A DNA stretch of 44,401 bases from CAINEC01 sp046303115 (lineage in GTDB: Bacteria > Bacteroidota > Bacteroidia > AKYH767-A > OLB10), in the NCBI GenBank assembly GCA_046303115.1, contig JBKCGZ010000054.1, positions 1 to 44,401 of the forward strand. Reading direction: 5' to 3'. The position numbers and the translations under genes are program-made. The notes below the pieces were generated by a model. It searched no databases, was not told where the DNA came from, and worked only from the letters and a program-made list of their open reading frames with translations. This document shows positions 25,195 to 34,600 of this stretch, in pieces (the first letter of the stretch is position 1; each line of letters starts with the position of its first letter).

Positions 25195-25857
25195 TTACTT
25201 TTTCAATTTATCTCCAAATACCTTTTTGAATTTCTCTACCTTAGGTTGTATTACGAATGAACAGTAAGGCTGATTTTTATTTTCGTTATAATAGTTCTGA
25301 TGATAATCTTCTGCTTTGTAAAAAGCAGTAAACGGACTTACTTCAGTTACTACAGGATTGTCATATGCATGTTCAGCATTTAATTTTTCGATGTACGATT
25401 TTGTCAATTCCTTTTGATGTTCGTTGTGATAGAACACCACTGAACGATATTGCGTACCAACATCAGCACCCTGACGATTTAAAGTTGTTGGATCGTGAAC
25501 AGTCCAAAATACTTGCAACAATTCATCAAAAGAAATTTTAGTTGTATCGTAAACAATTTGCACTACCTCTGCATGTCCTGTTGCACCACTACAAACCTGC
25601 TCATACGATGGATTTGCACGCGGACCTCCAGAATATCCACTGGCTACAGACACAACACCATTTAACTGCTGATAAACTGCTTCTACGCACCAGAAACATC
25701 CTCCACCGAATGTAGCGGTATCTAAATTTTTTGTTTCCATAACTTTACCTTTTTGATTGTTGTTTAACTGACCTGATTTTCTCTGACTTCCTTTGTCAGG
25801 ATTGGTGCATGACATTAATATAATTGCACCTGCTAAACTGATTAAATACTGTTTCAT
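25195..25857 (-). CDS. msrA: Peptide-methionine (S)-S-oxide reductase, lipoprotein form
   Basis: Repairs oxidised methionine (S-sulfoxide) in proteins. 220 residues: a lipoprotein signal with lipobox ILMSC, a short linker, then the MsrA domain with catalytic Cys in TFGGGCFWCVEAVYQ, and GYSGGPRANPSYEQVC, GHAEVVQIVYD and YHQNYYNENKNQPYC. All catalytic residues are present. The lipid anchor places it outside the cytoplasm, probably in the periplasm on a membrane, so it would repair envelope proteins. It follows tsaB by 62 bases and may be the last gene of that transcript; it ends at a bidirectional terminator. Confidence 0.94.
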   Translation of the reverse strand: MKQYLISLAGAIILMSCTNPDKGSQRKSGQLNNNQKGKVMETKNLDTATFGGGCFWCVEAVYQQLNGVVSVASGYSGGPRANPSYEQVCSGATGHAEVVQIVYDTTKISFDELLQVFWTVHDPTTLNRQGADVGTQYRSVVFYHNEHQKELTKSYIEKLNAEHAYDNPVVTEVSPFTAFYKAEDYHQNYYNENKNQPYCSFVIQPKVEKFKKVFGDKLKK

Positions 25858-25919
25858 AATTGCTTGTTTTCAGATTAGTCGTATGAAAACACTAATCCTT
25901 ACAACAAACCAAACATTTT

Positions 25920-26600
25920 TTAGTTTTCCGGTTTAAAATGCGGACTAACAAAGTCTTTAAGGTAGAAAGGCTCGAAGTAAGCAATGTCTTCAAATGCATT
26001 TTCTTGATAAGCCTTAAAAGCTGGCTCTACTAACCCAATCGCCGAAACTGAAAAATGCTCGTCGATAGTAACATTAGGCTTACTCTCAAAAAATGAAATT
26101 GATTTAGCTGCACCACTTCCGATGAGCATGTAATTTACTTCGGATTGAAAAGAAAAACTTTCGTTATGTAGAATTTCTGCTACTATTGGATGGACTTCTT
26201 GCAATTGCTGATTATACACAGCGCCATACACTTCCATTCGGCGAGCATCTAAAAGCGGTACTACGTAACCGTTATATTTGGGATGCTCAAGATAATATTG
26301 ATTTGCCATTGATTGAGTTGTGGCAATAGCAATGAGTGGAATATTCAAAGCATAGCATAAACCTTTTGCTGTAGAAACTCCGATACGTAAACCAGTATAA
26401 CTTCCAGGACCTTTACTTACAGCAATTGCTTTTAATGCTGTTGGCTTGATGTTGTTTTCTTTAAAAATTTCATCAATAAAAACCGCCAGCGAAGAAGCGT
26501 GATCACGAATAGGCTCAGTAGTTTTTTCGGCAATAACAACTCCATTATCTGCTAAAACAACAGAACAAATATCGGTAGCTGTTTCAATATGTAATATCAT
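25920..26600 (-). CDS. tsaB: tRNA threonylcarbamoyladenosine biosynthesis protein TsaB
   Basis: Dimerises with TsaD in the TsaBDE complex that makes N6-threonylcarbamoyladenosine at position 37 of ANN-decoding tRNAs. 226 residues with an ASKHA fold: MILHIETATDICSVVLADNG, the RDHASSLAVFIDEIF segment, and the signature VSKGPGSYTGLRIGVSTAKGL. All are typical of TsaB, not of the catalytic metalloenzyme TsaD. Its ATG overlaps the stop of the MFP adaptor gene in TAATG, so an essential tRNA-modification gene is translationally coupled to an efflux gene. Confidence 0.94.
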   Translation of the reverse strand: MILHIETATDICSVVLADNGVVIAEKTTEPIRDHASSLAVFIDEIFKENNIKPTALKAIAVSKGPGSYTGLRIGVSTAKGLCYALNIPLIAIATTQSMANQYYLEHPKYNGYVVPLLDARRMEVYGAVYNQQLQEVHPIVAEILHNESFSFQSEVNYMLIGSGAAKSISFFESKPNVTIDEHFSVSAIGLVEPAFKAYQENAFEDIAYFEPFYLKDFVSPHFKPEN

Positions 26601-27907
26601 TACTCTTCTACTGCGAACAACTCTTCTTTTGCAACTACTTTAACAATATCACCATCATTTAAAGTTTTAGAAATTGCTCTAAATGGTGACGTTACAACTT
26701 TATCATCCGCTGTTATTCCTTCTAAAATCTGAATATTCATATTATCCTGAATACCGGTTTTTACAAACTTCATTTTTACTTTACCATCTACTACGACAAA
26801 CACGCATTCTTTCACCTTTGAGTTCGACACCTCAGTAACTTTTTTGTTTTCTGACTTTAACGTATCACGTGTTGTTACTGCTGCAATTGGAACAGACAAT
26901 ACACTTGCAACACGATTAGTAATAATATCAATTGTCGTTGACATACCCGGACGAAACGGACTAAAGTCGGCGGACTTACCCTCTAATAAATCCTGATATG
27001 ATTCACGTAAAATTCTAGCTTTAACGGTATAATTTGTTACCTGATCTGTTGACTGTACTCCAGAAACAGAAGCCGAATTAGCAACTTCAGTTACTACTCC
27101 TTTGAACTTTCTTCCAAGGTATGCGTCAATTTCAATTTCAGCAGTATCACCTCTTGAAACGCGTACGATATCGCTTTCACTTACATCAACACTCACTTCC
27201 ATCTCATTCAAATTAGCAAGGCGCATAATTTCCGTTCCTTCCATCATATTAGTTCCTACTACACGCTCTCCTTTTTCTTTGCTTAACTTTGAAACGGTTC
27301 CATCAACAGGAGCATAAATATTTGTCTTATTTAAATTCTCTCTTGATTCTTTTAAACTTGCTTGGGAACTCTTGATAGTAAACTCTGATGAAGCAATTGC
27401 CATTCGTGCTGCATCTACTTCTGCTTTTGCTACTTCAAAAGCTGACTTAATCGATTCAAAATCCTGAGATGAAATAACCTTGTCTTCGAACAATTTTTTA
27501 TTTCGATTGTAAGTCAACTCTGCCTTTTGAAATTGTGATTCTGCTTGCGCTAAACGAGATTTACTACTTGAAAGATTGGCTACTGAACCATTCACTGCTG
27601 CTTCTGCGCGATCAAGACTCGATAAATATATTTCAGGATTTATTTTACAAAGCAAGGTGCCCTTTTTTACAACGTCACCTTCTTTCACATAAAGCTCAAC
27701 TATCTCACCTGATACATCGGCACTAATTTTAATTTCTTTTTCAGGCTGCACTTTCCCACTTGCAGAAACTGTTTCTACGATATCGCGCTTCGAGGCTGAT
27801 TCAACACTGACTTTAGTTGCATCGTTTGACCCGATCCATCCAGCTTTTTTCGCTACGACTAATCCAATGATTACAATAACGACCGCAATTCCTATTTTCT
27901 TTTTCAT
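26600..27907 (-). CDS. Periplasmic adaptor (membrane fusion) protein, MacA/HlyD type
   Basis: Bridges an inner-membrane pump and the TolC channel. 435 residues: N-terminal membrane anchor IGIAVVIVIIGLVVAKKAGWI, the first half of the lipoyl domain (ISADVSGEIVELYVKEGDVVKKG), a long alpha-hairpin (about 95-200, rich in heptads), the second lipoyl half (NIYAPVDGTVSKLSKEKGE), the beta-barrel domain with MEVSVDVSESDIVRV, and a membrane-proximal domain. Closest in design to MacA, which partners with an ABC pump. tolC is immediately upstream, but no permease or ATPase gene follows: the next gene is tsaB. The pump must be elsewhere or another pump is served. Confidence 0.9.
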   Translation of the reverse strand: MKKKIGIAVVIVIIGLVVAKKAGWIGSNDATKVSVESASKRDIVETVSASGKVQPEKEIKISADVSGEIVELYVKEGDVVKKGTLLCKINPEIYLSSLDRAEAAVNGSVANLSSSKSRLAQAESQFQKAELTYNRNKKLFEDKVISSQDFESIKSAFEVAKAEVDAARMAIASSEFTIKSSQASLKESRENLNKTNIYAPVDGTVSKLSKEKGERVVGTNMMEGTEIMRLANLNEMEVSVDVSESDIVRVSRGDTAEIEIDAYLGRKFKGVVTEVANSASVSGVQSTDQVTNYTVKARILRESYQDLLEGKSADFSPFRPGMSTTIDIITNRVASVLSVPIAAVTTRDTLKSENKKVTEVSNSKVKECVFVVVDGKVKMKFVKTGIQDNMNIQILEGITADDKVVTSPFRAISKTLNDGDIVKVVAKEELFAVEE

Positions 27908-27918
27908 ACGATAATATA

Positions 27919-29352
27919 TTAGAATGCAAGCGGATTGCCTGCATAAAAATCAAGTACTTTAATTTTAAATATCAAATCAAATTTCGCCTGCAATAATTCC
28001 ACTTTGCCTCGAGTGAGGTTATTCGTAGCCGTTAGGAATTCCAAAGAACTTGTAAGGCCAGCATTATATCTTTTTTCAGCATACATATATGCTTCGTTAA
28101 GTGCAGTTACACTTTTAGAAAGTGCTTGGTATTTTTTCTGAGCTGCGTTAGCATCAGCTACTGCCTGTTGTACACTTTTAAAAACTGTATTTTTTGTTTG
28201 TTGAAGTGATGTTTCCGCAGATAACAAATTCAACTTAGCGTTGCTTACTCTGTAGCGAGATGAAAACCCATTGAAGATTGGAATACTCAAGCTAACACCC
28301 ACTGCTTTTGTAACATTATTATCAAACTGCGTTGATAAAGGAGTTTTCACATAATTCGTTTTGAAAGCGGGCGCTAATACGTCTTCGCCAGATGCTGTAA
28401 CATAACCTGTAGGAAAAAATCCCAAGTACTGAGGAGTACCATCTAAATTTCGAGTAGTACTCGAATATCCCGTAGATAAAGATCCAAACATTGTTAAACG
28501 CGGCATAAAGCTACCTCTTGCAATACTTACTGATGTCAAAGCACTTTCCTCTTTAAAGGTAGCGCTTTTAATTTCTGGTAGGTGCGATATTGCCAATTGA
28601 AACAACTGGTCGGCTGTTGAATTCATAACCGATGAAGTAGGAATATCAACTGTTGGAGTAACGATATCAAAATCAGCAATACTATCTAGTTCTAGTAATT
28701 GTGTAAGAGATAAACGTGCAATCGTATTTTGATTTTCGGCTGTGATATTATTTAGTTCTTCATTTGCTAATTGAGATTCGGAGTCCAGTAAGTTTCCTTG
28801 TGTCATAACACCAGCATCTGTCATCGCCTTTACACGATCACGTTGTTTTTGCGACTCACTAACACGTCCTTGCGTAAGTTTAAGTTGCTCCTTCGTATAT
28901 AAATACTGTAAATAAGCCGAAACAACACTCAATGAAATATCATTCTGTATTTTCTTTAAATCGTTTTGTCCTGCCATGAAATTCAATTTGCTTTGCTTCA
29001 GCGTATTTTGCAATTGAAATCCGTTGAAAATTGTAACGCTAGAACTTAGCGAAGGATTAATGGATTTAATTTCTGCGTTCGTGAACGTATAAGAAAAAGG
29101 ATCTACCGATCTACCCCAGTTAAAGCTACCACTTCCTGATGCATTTAACGTTGGGAAAAAAGAATAAAAACTTTGATTGACAGTATTCTCTTGAGATACG
29201 GTTGCGATAAATTGTTGTTTAACTGTTAAGTTATGTTGCACTGCATAGTCAACACATTCTTGCAAGGTCCATTGTTTTTGAGAAAAGCCGCTTATCGGAT
29301 TTGCCAGTATTACAACCAGCATTATCTGAACAGACCGATAAATAAATTTCAT
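27919..29352 (-). CDS. TolC-family outer-membrane efflux protein
   Basis: Outer-membrane channel of a tripartite exporter. 477 residues after a signal peptide (start MKFIYRSVQIMLVVILANPISGFS). The repeated helix-hairpin pattern is clear: QWTLQECVDYAVQHNLTVKQQ and, half a protein later, QLFQLAISHLPEIKSATFKEESA; GVSLSIPIFNGFSSRYRV is the typical outer-membrane strand. The ATG at 29352 is preferred to an upstream TTG that lies at the TAACTTTG promoter box. It is followed after 11 bases by the adaptor gene, with which it forms an operon ending in tsaB and perhaps msrA. Confidence 0.93.
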   Translation of the reverse strand: MKFIYRSVQIMLVVILANPISGFSQKQWTLQECVDYAVQHNLTVKQQFIATVSQENTVNQSFYSFFPTLNASGSGSFNWGRSVDPFSYTFTNAEIKSINPSLSSSVTIFNGFQLQNTLKQSKLNFMAGQNDLKKIQNDISLSVVSAYLQYLYTKEQLKLTQGRVSESQKQRDRVKAMTDAGVMTQGNLLDSESQLANEELNNITAENQNTIARLSLTQLLELDSIADFDIVTPTVDIPTSSVMNSTADQLFQLAISHLPEIKSATFKEESALTSVSIARGSFMPRLTMFGSLSTGYSSTTRNLDGTPQYLGFFPTGYVTASGEDVLAPAFKTNYVKTPLSTQFDNNVTKAVGVSLSIPIFNGFSSRYRVSNAKLNLLSAETSLQQTKNTVFKSVQQAVADANAAQKKYQALSKSVTALNEAYMYAEKRYNAGLTSSLEFLTATNNLTRGKVELLQAKFDLIFKIKVLDFYAGNPLAF

Positions 29353-29370
29353 AAATAAATTATTTGCTCG

Positions 29371-29378
29371 CAAAGTTA
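29371..29378 (-). promoter_or_regulatory. -7 promoter box (TAACTTTG) of the tolC-adaptor-tsaB operon
   Basis: TAACTTTG on the minus strand exactly matches TAnnTTTG and ends 18 bases before the tolC ATG, just downstream of the terminator that follows the anti-sigma/protease gene. Confidence 0.6.
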
Positions 29379-29421
29379 AGTAAAGGGTTTGATATAAAAT
29401 GTTAAAGTTAAGGCAATAAAA

Positions 29422-29445
29422 AAGCGGACTTTATGAGGCCCGCTT
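29422..29445 (-). terminator. Terminator after the sigma/anti-sigma-protease operon
   Basis: AAGCGG pairs with CCGCTT and the loop can extend the stem imperfectly. On the minus strand it is followed by TTTTTTATT. It lies 20 bases after the stop of the anti-sigma/protease fusion gene. Confidence 0.75.
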
Positions 29446-29465
29446 AATTTTTTATTTTCAAGTTC

Positions 29466-30566
29466 TTAGTTAAAAACCCTAACCATAAAAACCACATCTT
29501 TTATCCTTTTGATTTGAGATGCGCGATCAACTCCAATTAAAAACTTATTCGTTGGTAAAAGGATATTATTTTGATCATTTCTTGAATTAATGTAGTCATT
29601 AATCCACTTAGACTTTACAGCGAAAGAAGCTCCTTCAGCGGATTCATTTTTACCGCTGATAATTCCAATTAAATTACCTTGGTTATCGAATAATGGTCCT
29701 CCCGAATTACCTGGGTTAACAGGAATACTAATTTGGTATGCTGTTGTATCACCTTCGTACCCAGTGTAGGAACTAATAGACCCATCTCCGAATACTAAAT
29801 CTTCACGAGGAAAACCAAGTGTAAATACTTTTTCTCCTGGATCAGATATTGATTTTTTAATTGCAAAAGGAATTTCTTTAAAACCAGGAAAACTATCTTC
29901 TTTTACTTTTAGCATTGCTAAGTCAAGAGCTTTATCTGAGTAGACTATTTCAGCTTGTAATTGACCAACAGCTTCATTACTCAAATAAATTTGCTTTGCA
30001 TCTTGAACAACGTGATAGCTTGTTAAAACATATCCATCTTTCGTAATTGCGAAACCTGTTCCTGTGAATTGTTTAAGGTCACCTTTAACATCATCGGCAT
30101 TAATTCCTTTGATGATTTCCTTCTGATTCTTTTTAATCTTTTCTACCTCACGACGTAATTCACGGTAGGCATTTTGATTTTTTGAAGATCCGCTTCCAGA
30201 TATCCAAAGTGATAAAGAAACTGCGCTCAATAAGAAAACGCTGACTGCTGCTGCTATTGAAAAATAACTTCTTTCTTTTCCAAATACCATTCGCGTTGAC
30301 TTACCCGACTTAACCACTTTTAAAGGAGCTACGGTTGTAAACAAATCGTATTCTACTTCTTCGTGAATTTGCTCAATTTTCTTTTTTAGTGCTAATCGTT
30401 CACGATAATTTTCAAAAGCGTCTTTTAAAGATAAAAAATCATTTACTGATGCTGATAATTGAGGATCATTCTCTAACCATTGCTCAAAAATGCGAAGCTC
30501 CTCGGGGGTTAATTCCCCGAAACAGTATCTTTCTATAATCTCATAAATCTCTCTGGAGTTCTTCAT
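29466..30566 (-). CDS. Anti-sigma-like membrane protein fused to a trypsin/HtrA-type protease
   Basis: 366 residues in four parts. Residues 1-95 form a cytoplasmic region starting EIYEIIERYCFGELTPEELR, like the N-terminus of Bacteroidota anti-sigma factors, with a possible helical segment at 40-72. A single transmembrane helix is at about 101-122. A heptad-rich, charged stretch (130-155) follows, then a periplasmic S1C trypsin-like domain (160-335) with intact catalytic triad: H185 (LTSYHVVQ), D215 (ALDLAML) and S288 (PGNSGGPL). No PDZ domain is seen, so it is not ordinary HtrA/DegP. Its start overlaps the upstream sigma-factor gene by 26 bases. Inference: it sequesters that sigma factor at the membrane and its protease domain senses or processes envelope proteins. 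No characterised homologue with this arrangement is known to me. Confidence 0.8.
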   Translation of the reverse strand: MKNSREIYEIIERYCFGELTPEELRIFEQWLENDPQLSASVNDFLSLKDAFENYRERLALKKKIEQIHEEVEYDLFTTVAPLKVVKSGKSTRMVFGKERSYFSIAAAVSVFLLSAVSLSLWISGSGSSKNQNAYRELRREVEKIKKNQKEIIKGINADDVKGDLKQFTGTGFAITKDGYVLTSYHVVQDAKQIYLSNEAVGQLQAEIVYSDKALDLAMLKVKEDSFPGFKEIPFAIKKSISDPGEKVFTLGFPREDLVFGDGSISSYTGYEGDTTAYQISIPVNPGNSGGPLFDNQGNLIGIISGKNESAEGASFAVKSKWINDYINSRNDQNNILLPTNKFLIGVDRASQIKRIKDVVFMVRVFN

Positions 30567-31140
30567 TGGTTACTATTCCGTTATTAAAGACTTCGAAAAA
30601 ACTCTTTTTGAGTCGTTTCAAACATTTATACTTCTGATTCTTTGCATTATCAGCATTCGTATATCCAAATTTTTGTGTGATCTCTTCCATACTATTACCA
30701 TTGATGTAAAAGTCTTTTAGAATTGATCTACAAGGTTCGCCTAGCTGCTCGAGCGCTTGATTCATTGCGTAGAATTGCTCTTCGCGCTCATCTGTTTTAT
30801 CTTCTTCAATGGGAAGATAATCTTCGCTATCATTGAGCTCTTCAGTTGTAAAACGTGATTTACGTTTTAGCTGCTTCAGCCAAAGGCGGCGACCAATAGA
30901 ATATAAGAACGTTTTAATGCTACAGTTTAACTCAAATCCATCCTGCTTTAGCTTTTCACAAAAAACAATAATTGTTTCCTGATAGGTATCCTTTGCTTCT
31001 TGCAGGGAGCCGCCGTTGTTTAAGATGAAACTAACTACTGTCTGGTAATTCTGACGATAAACGATTTTAAGTGTTTTATCATCTCCGGCCTGGAGTAGTT
31101 CCAATACTTGAATTTCGGCAACAGGTTGAACCTGATTCAT
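30541..31140 (-). CDS. ECF-type sigma-70-family RNA polymerase sigma factor
   Basis: 199-residue alternative sigma factor. Region 2: AKDTYQETIIVFCEKL, then TFLYSIGRRLWLKQLKRKSR (core-binding and -10 recognition). After an acidic linker (EELNDSEDYLPIEEDKTDEREE), region 4 is a helix-turn-helix: CRSILKDFYINGNSMEEITQKFGYTN followed by KCLKRLKKSFFE, for -35 recognition. Regions 1.1 and 3 are absent, as in ECF sigmas. The 3' end overlaps the start of the anti-sigma/protease gene by 26 bases, so the two are translated together. Its promoter region is shared with a divergent small lipoprotein gene and contains an inverted TGTAACCCA repeat; no TAnnTTTG box is apparent on this side. Confidence 0.9.
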   Translation of the reverse strand: MNQVQPVAEIQVLELLQAGDDKTLKIVYRQNYQTVVSFILNNGGSLQEAKDTYQETIIVFCEKLKQDGFELNCSIKTFLYSIGRRLWLKQLKRKSRFTTEELNDSEDYLPIEEDKTDEREEQFYAMNQALEQLGEPCRSILKDFYINGNSMEEITQKFGYTNADNAKNQKYKCLKRLKKSFFEVFNNGIVTNEELQRDL

Positions 31141-31174
31141 GCTGGTTTGTCTTTAATTCGTTTTATTTAAAAAG

Positions 31175-31300
31175 GTAACCCTTTATAAAAGCAAATGTCA
31201 GCAATTAATTTATTGTAACCCATCTCTTTGTTTAATTTTTTATATTGATTTTCAGCTATTTGCAAATAATTTCAAAAAATCGATTAAAAATTGGGTTACA
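31175..31300. repeat. Inverted TGTAACCCA repeat and a third GTAACCC copy
   Basis: The divergent region between the sigma factor and lipoprotein genes holds TGTAACCCA at 31214-31222 and its exact inverse TGGGTTACA at 31292-31300, 69 bases apart. A partial copy, GTAACCC, is at 31175-31181. Each main copy points towards the gene on its far side. TGTAAC-type elements act as -35 sequences for several ECF sigmas, so these may be promoters of the sigma factor encoded here; they could equally be operators. No clear common -10 element is visible. Confidence 0.5.
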
Positions 31301-31355
31301 TAAATTTAATCTGGGTATTAAGCAGTAAGTTTAACCAAAATCAAAAACAAACAAA

Positions 31356-31550
31356 ATGAAAAAATTATTCACATTCTTTGCTGTTGCAACTTTCGTTGTT
31401 GCATTATCATCTTGCGGTGGAGCTAAAACTGAAGAAGCTACTGCTACTGAAGAAGTAACTGCTACTGAAGAAATGCCAGCTGAAATGCCAGCTGCTGAAG
31501 CAACTGACGCTACAGCTTCTACTGAAACTGCTGCTTCAGGTACTAACTAA
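31356..31550 (+). CDS. Small Ala/Thr/Glu-rich lipoprotein
   Basis: 64-residue hypothetical lipoprotein. The signal MKKLFTFFAVATFVVALSSC ends in a clear lipobox (LSSC), so the mature protein is about 45 residues beginning CGGAK. It consists almost only of A, T, E, M, P, S and G with short repeats (EEATATEEVTATEEMPAEMP), acidic and probably unstructured. The gene is divergent from the sigma factor operon and ends at a strong bidirectional terminator, so it is a genuine transcription unit. Function unknown. Similar low-complexity small lipoproteins are common in the phylum; a link to the sigma factor is suggested only by the shared promoter region. Confidence 0.8.
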   Translation: MKKLFTFFAVATFVVALSSCGGAKTEEATATEEVTATEEMPAEMPAAEATDATASTETAASGTN

Positions 31551-31568
31551 TTCTAATAGAATTATCAT

Positions 31569-31598
31569 AAAAAAGGTCCGGACTTCCGGACCTTTTTT
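31569..31598. terminator. Bidirectional terminator between lipoprotein gene and metH
   Basis: AAAAAAGGTCCGG pairs with CCGGACCTTTTTT around an ACTT loop. It gives U-tracts in both directions and sits between the convergent stops at 31550 and 31614. Confidence 0.92.
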
Positions 31599-31613
31599 AT
31601 TTTACCCCATTTT

Positions 31614-34600
31614 TTAGTTCAGCACTGGCGCAAGCCACTTCGCCACTACTTCCGTATCCATCCCTTTTCTCTTGGCGTAATCCTCCACTTGCTCTTTATT
31701 AATTTTTCCTAAACCGAAATATTGAGCATGCTTACTTGCAAGATATAATCCGCATACGCTTGCGGTTGGCAACATGGCTAAACTTTCTGTTAAGGTAATG
31801 CCCGTTGCATTGGTTGCTTTCAATAATTCGAACAACTGATTTTTTTCTGTATGATCGGGTTGTGCTGGATAACCTGGAGCAGGACGAATACCATGATACT
31901 TCTCTTGAATCAATTCCTGATTAGATAAGGTTTCTCCTTTTGCATATCCCCAAAAATCTTTTCTAACGCACTCATGTAAATGCTCGGCAAAAGCTTCCGC
32001 TAAACGATCCGCCAATGCTTTCAACATAATCGCACTATAGTCATCATGATTTTTTTCGAACTCTTCTACTCTACTATCTATTCCTTGGCCCGCAGTTAAT
32101 GCAAAAGCACCGACATAATCATTTACTCCTGATGATTTAGGAGCAACATAATCGCTTAATGCAATATTCTGATGTCCTTCAGGCTTTAATGTTTGCTGAC
32201 GTAGTGTATGAAACTTCGTTATCAATTGATTTCTGTTTTCATCAGCATATACTTCAATGTCATCACCTACAGCATTAGCAGGAAACAATCCGATGACAGC
32301 ATTTGCTTGTAACCAATTTTCATTGACAATTTTATCGAGCATTGCTTGCGCATCCGCGAAAAGCTTTCTTGCCTCTTCTCCTTTTTCTTTATCATCTAAT
32401 ATCTTCGGATAAGAGCCTTTCATTTCCCAACTATGAAAGAAAGGAGTCCAATCGATATAAGGAACTAATTTATCCAATGGATAGTTTTCTAAAACCGTTA
32501 CTCCAGTTTTAGCAGGCGCCACAATTACTTCTTTTGTCCAATTAATTTTTAATTTATTCTGTTGCGCATCATGAAGTGAAATAAATTTATTCTGATTATT
32601 AGCATTTTCATGTTGCGTTCGAATACGTGCATAATCATCTACAATTCCTTTCATGAACTGTTCCTTATTTTCATTTGATAATAACGAACCTAAAACAGGA
32701 ACACTTCGCGAAGCATCATTCACATGCACAACTGGTCCGCTGTAATGCGGAGCAATTTTAACAGCAGTATGCACTTTCGATGTAGTTGCACCACCAATCA
32801 TCAATGGGATTTTCATTCCTGCACGTTCCATCTCTTTTGCTACATGCACCATCTCATCCAATGAAGGGGTAATTAAACCACTCAAGCCAATTGCATCCAC
32901 CTGATGTTCAATTGCGGCTGCTAGTATTTTATCGCAAGGAACCATTACACCAATATCAACCACATCGTAATTATTACAAGCCATTACAACACCCACAATA
33001 TTTTTTCCGATGTCATGCACATCACCTTTAACAGTAGCCATCAATATTTTTCCTGCCTTCGAACTAGCACTTGTTTTCTCTGCTTCAAGATATGGTAACA
33101 AATAAGCAACTGCCTTTTTCATAACACGAGCACTCTTCACCACTTGAGGCAAAAACATTTTCCCCTCTCCAAATAAATCACCAACTACATTCATTCCGTC
33201 CATTAAAGGGCCCTCAATAATATGTAATGCTTTGTCGTATTTAAGATGCGCTTCTTCCATATCTGCATCAATAAAATCAACAACTCCCTTTACCAATGAA
33301 TATTTAATGCGCTCCTCTAAACTTTCATTTCTCCAAAGGACTTCACGTTCTACTTTTTTCCCTGCTCCTTTGATTTGATCTGCATAGTTGATTAAGTTCT
33401 CCGTAGCATCTTCTGATCTATCAAACAAAACATCTTCTACTCGTTGTAATAACTCTTTATCGATATCATCATACACTTGTAGCTGACCAGGATTTACAAT
33501 ACCCATATCCATTCCGTGCTTGATGGCATGAAAAAGAAACGCTGCATGTATTGCTTCACGTACGTGATCATTTCCACGGAAGGAAAAAGAAACATTACTT
33601 ACGCCACCACTCACCTTAGCATATGGTAAATTCTTCTTTATCCATGCGGTAGCTTCGAAGAAATCAAGTGCGTTCCTGCGATGTTCTTCCATTCCAGTAG
33701 CAACCGGAAAAATATTTGGATCGAAAATAATATCCTGAGGAGGAAACTTTACCTTATCAACTAAAATCCGATAGGCTCTTTCACAAATTTCAATTCTTCG
33801 TTGGTATGAATCTGCCTGACCTACTTCATCAAATGCCATCACTATAACGGCTGCGCCATAACGCAAAATTGTTTTCGCCTGATTGATGAACGCTTCTTCT
33901 CCTTCTTTTAATGAAATTGAATTAACAATGCTCTTTCCCTGAACACATTTCAATCCAGCTTCAATCACATGAAACTTAGAAGAATCAATCATGATAGGAA
34001 GTTTTGAAATATCAGGCTCTGCAGCAATTAAGTTTAAAAACTTAACCATTACTTTTTCAGAATCCAACATCCCTTCATCCATATTCACATCAATCGCTTG
34101 CGCTCCTCCATCTACCTGGTCGCGTGCAATTGATAAAGCCTCCTCGTAATTTTCTTCTGCGATTAATCGGGCAAACTTACGACTACCAGTTACGTTAGTA
34201 CGCTCACCTACGTTCATGAAATTACTTTCAGGACGTAACGTTACTGCTTCTAATCCGCTAAGGTGTAATAAATGATCTCTTTCAGGGCGCACACGAGGTT
34301 TAACTGTCGAGGCAATGCGTGCAATTTCTGCAATATGATCAGGTGTAGTACCACAACATCCACCTACAATATTTAAAAATCCGCTATTTAAAAAGTCGAT
34401 TATTTGATGACCCATCGCATGAGGCGTTTCATCATAGCCACCAAATTGATTTGGTAAACCAGCATTCGGATAAGCCGAAATAAAGAATGGCGATTTGTCA
34501 GAAAGTTCTTTGAGATAAGGACGCATTTCTTTTGCACCTAATGCACAATTCAATCCGATACTTAACAAATTAACATGAGAGAGCGAAGTTAAAAATGCTT

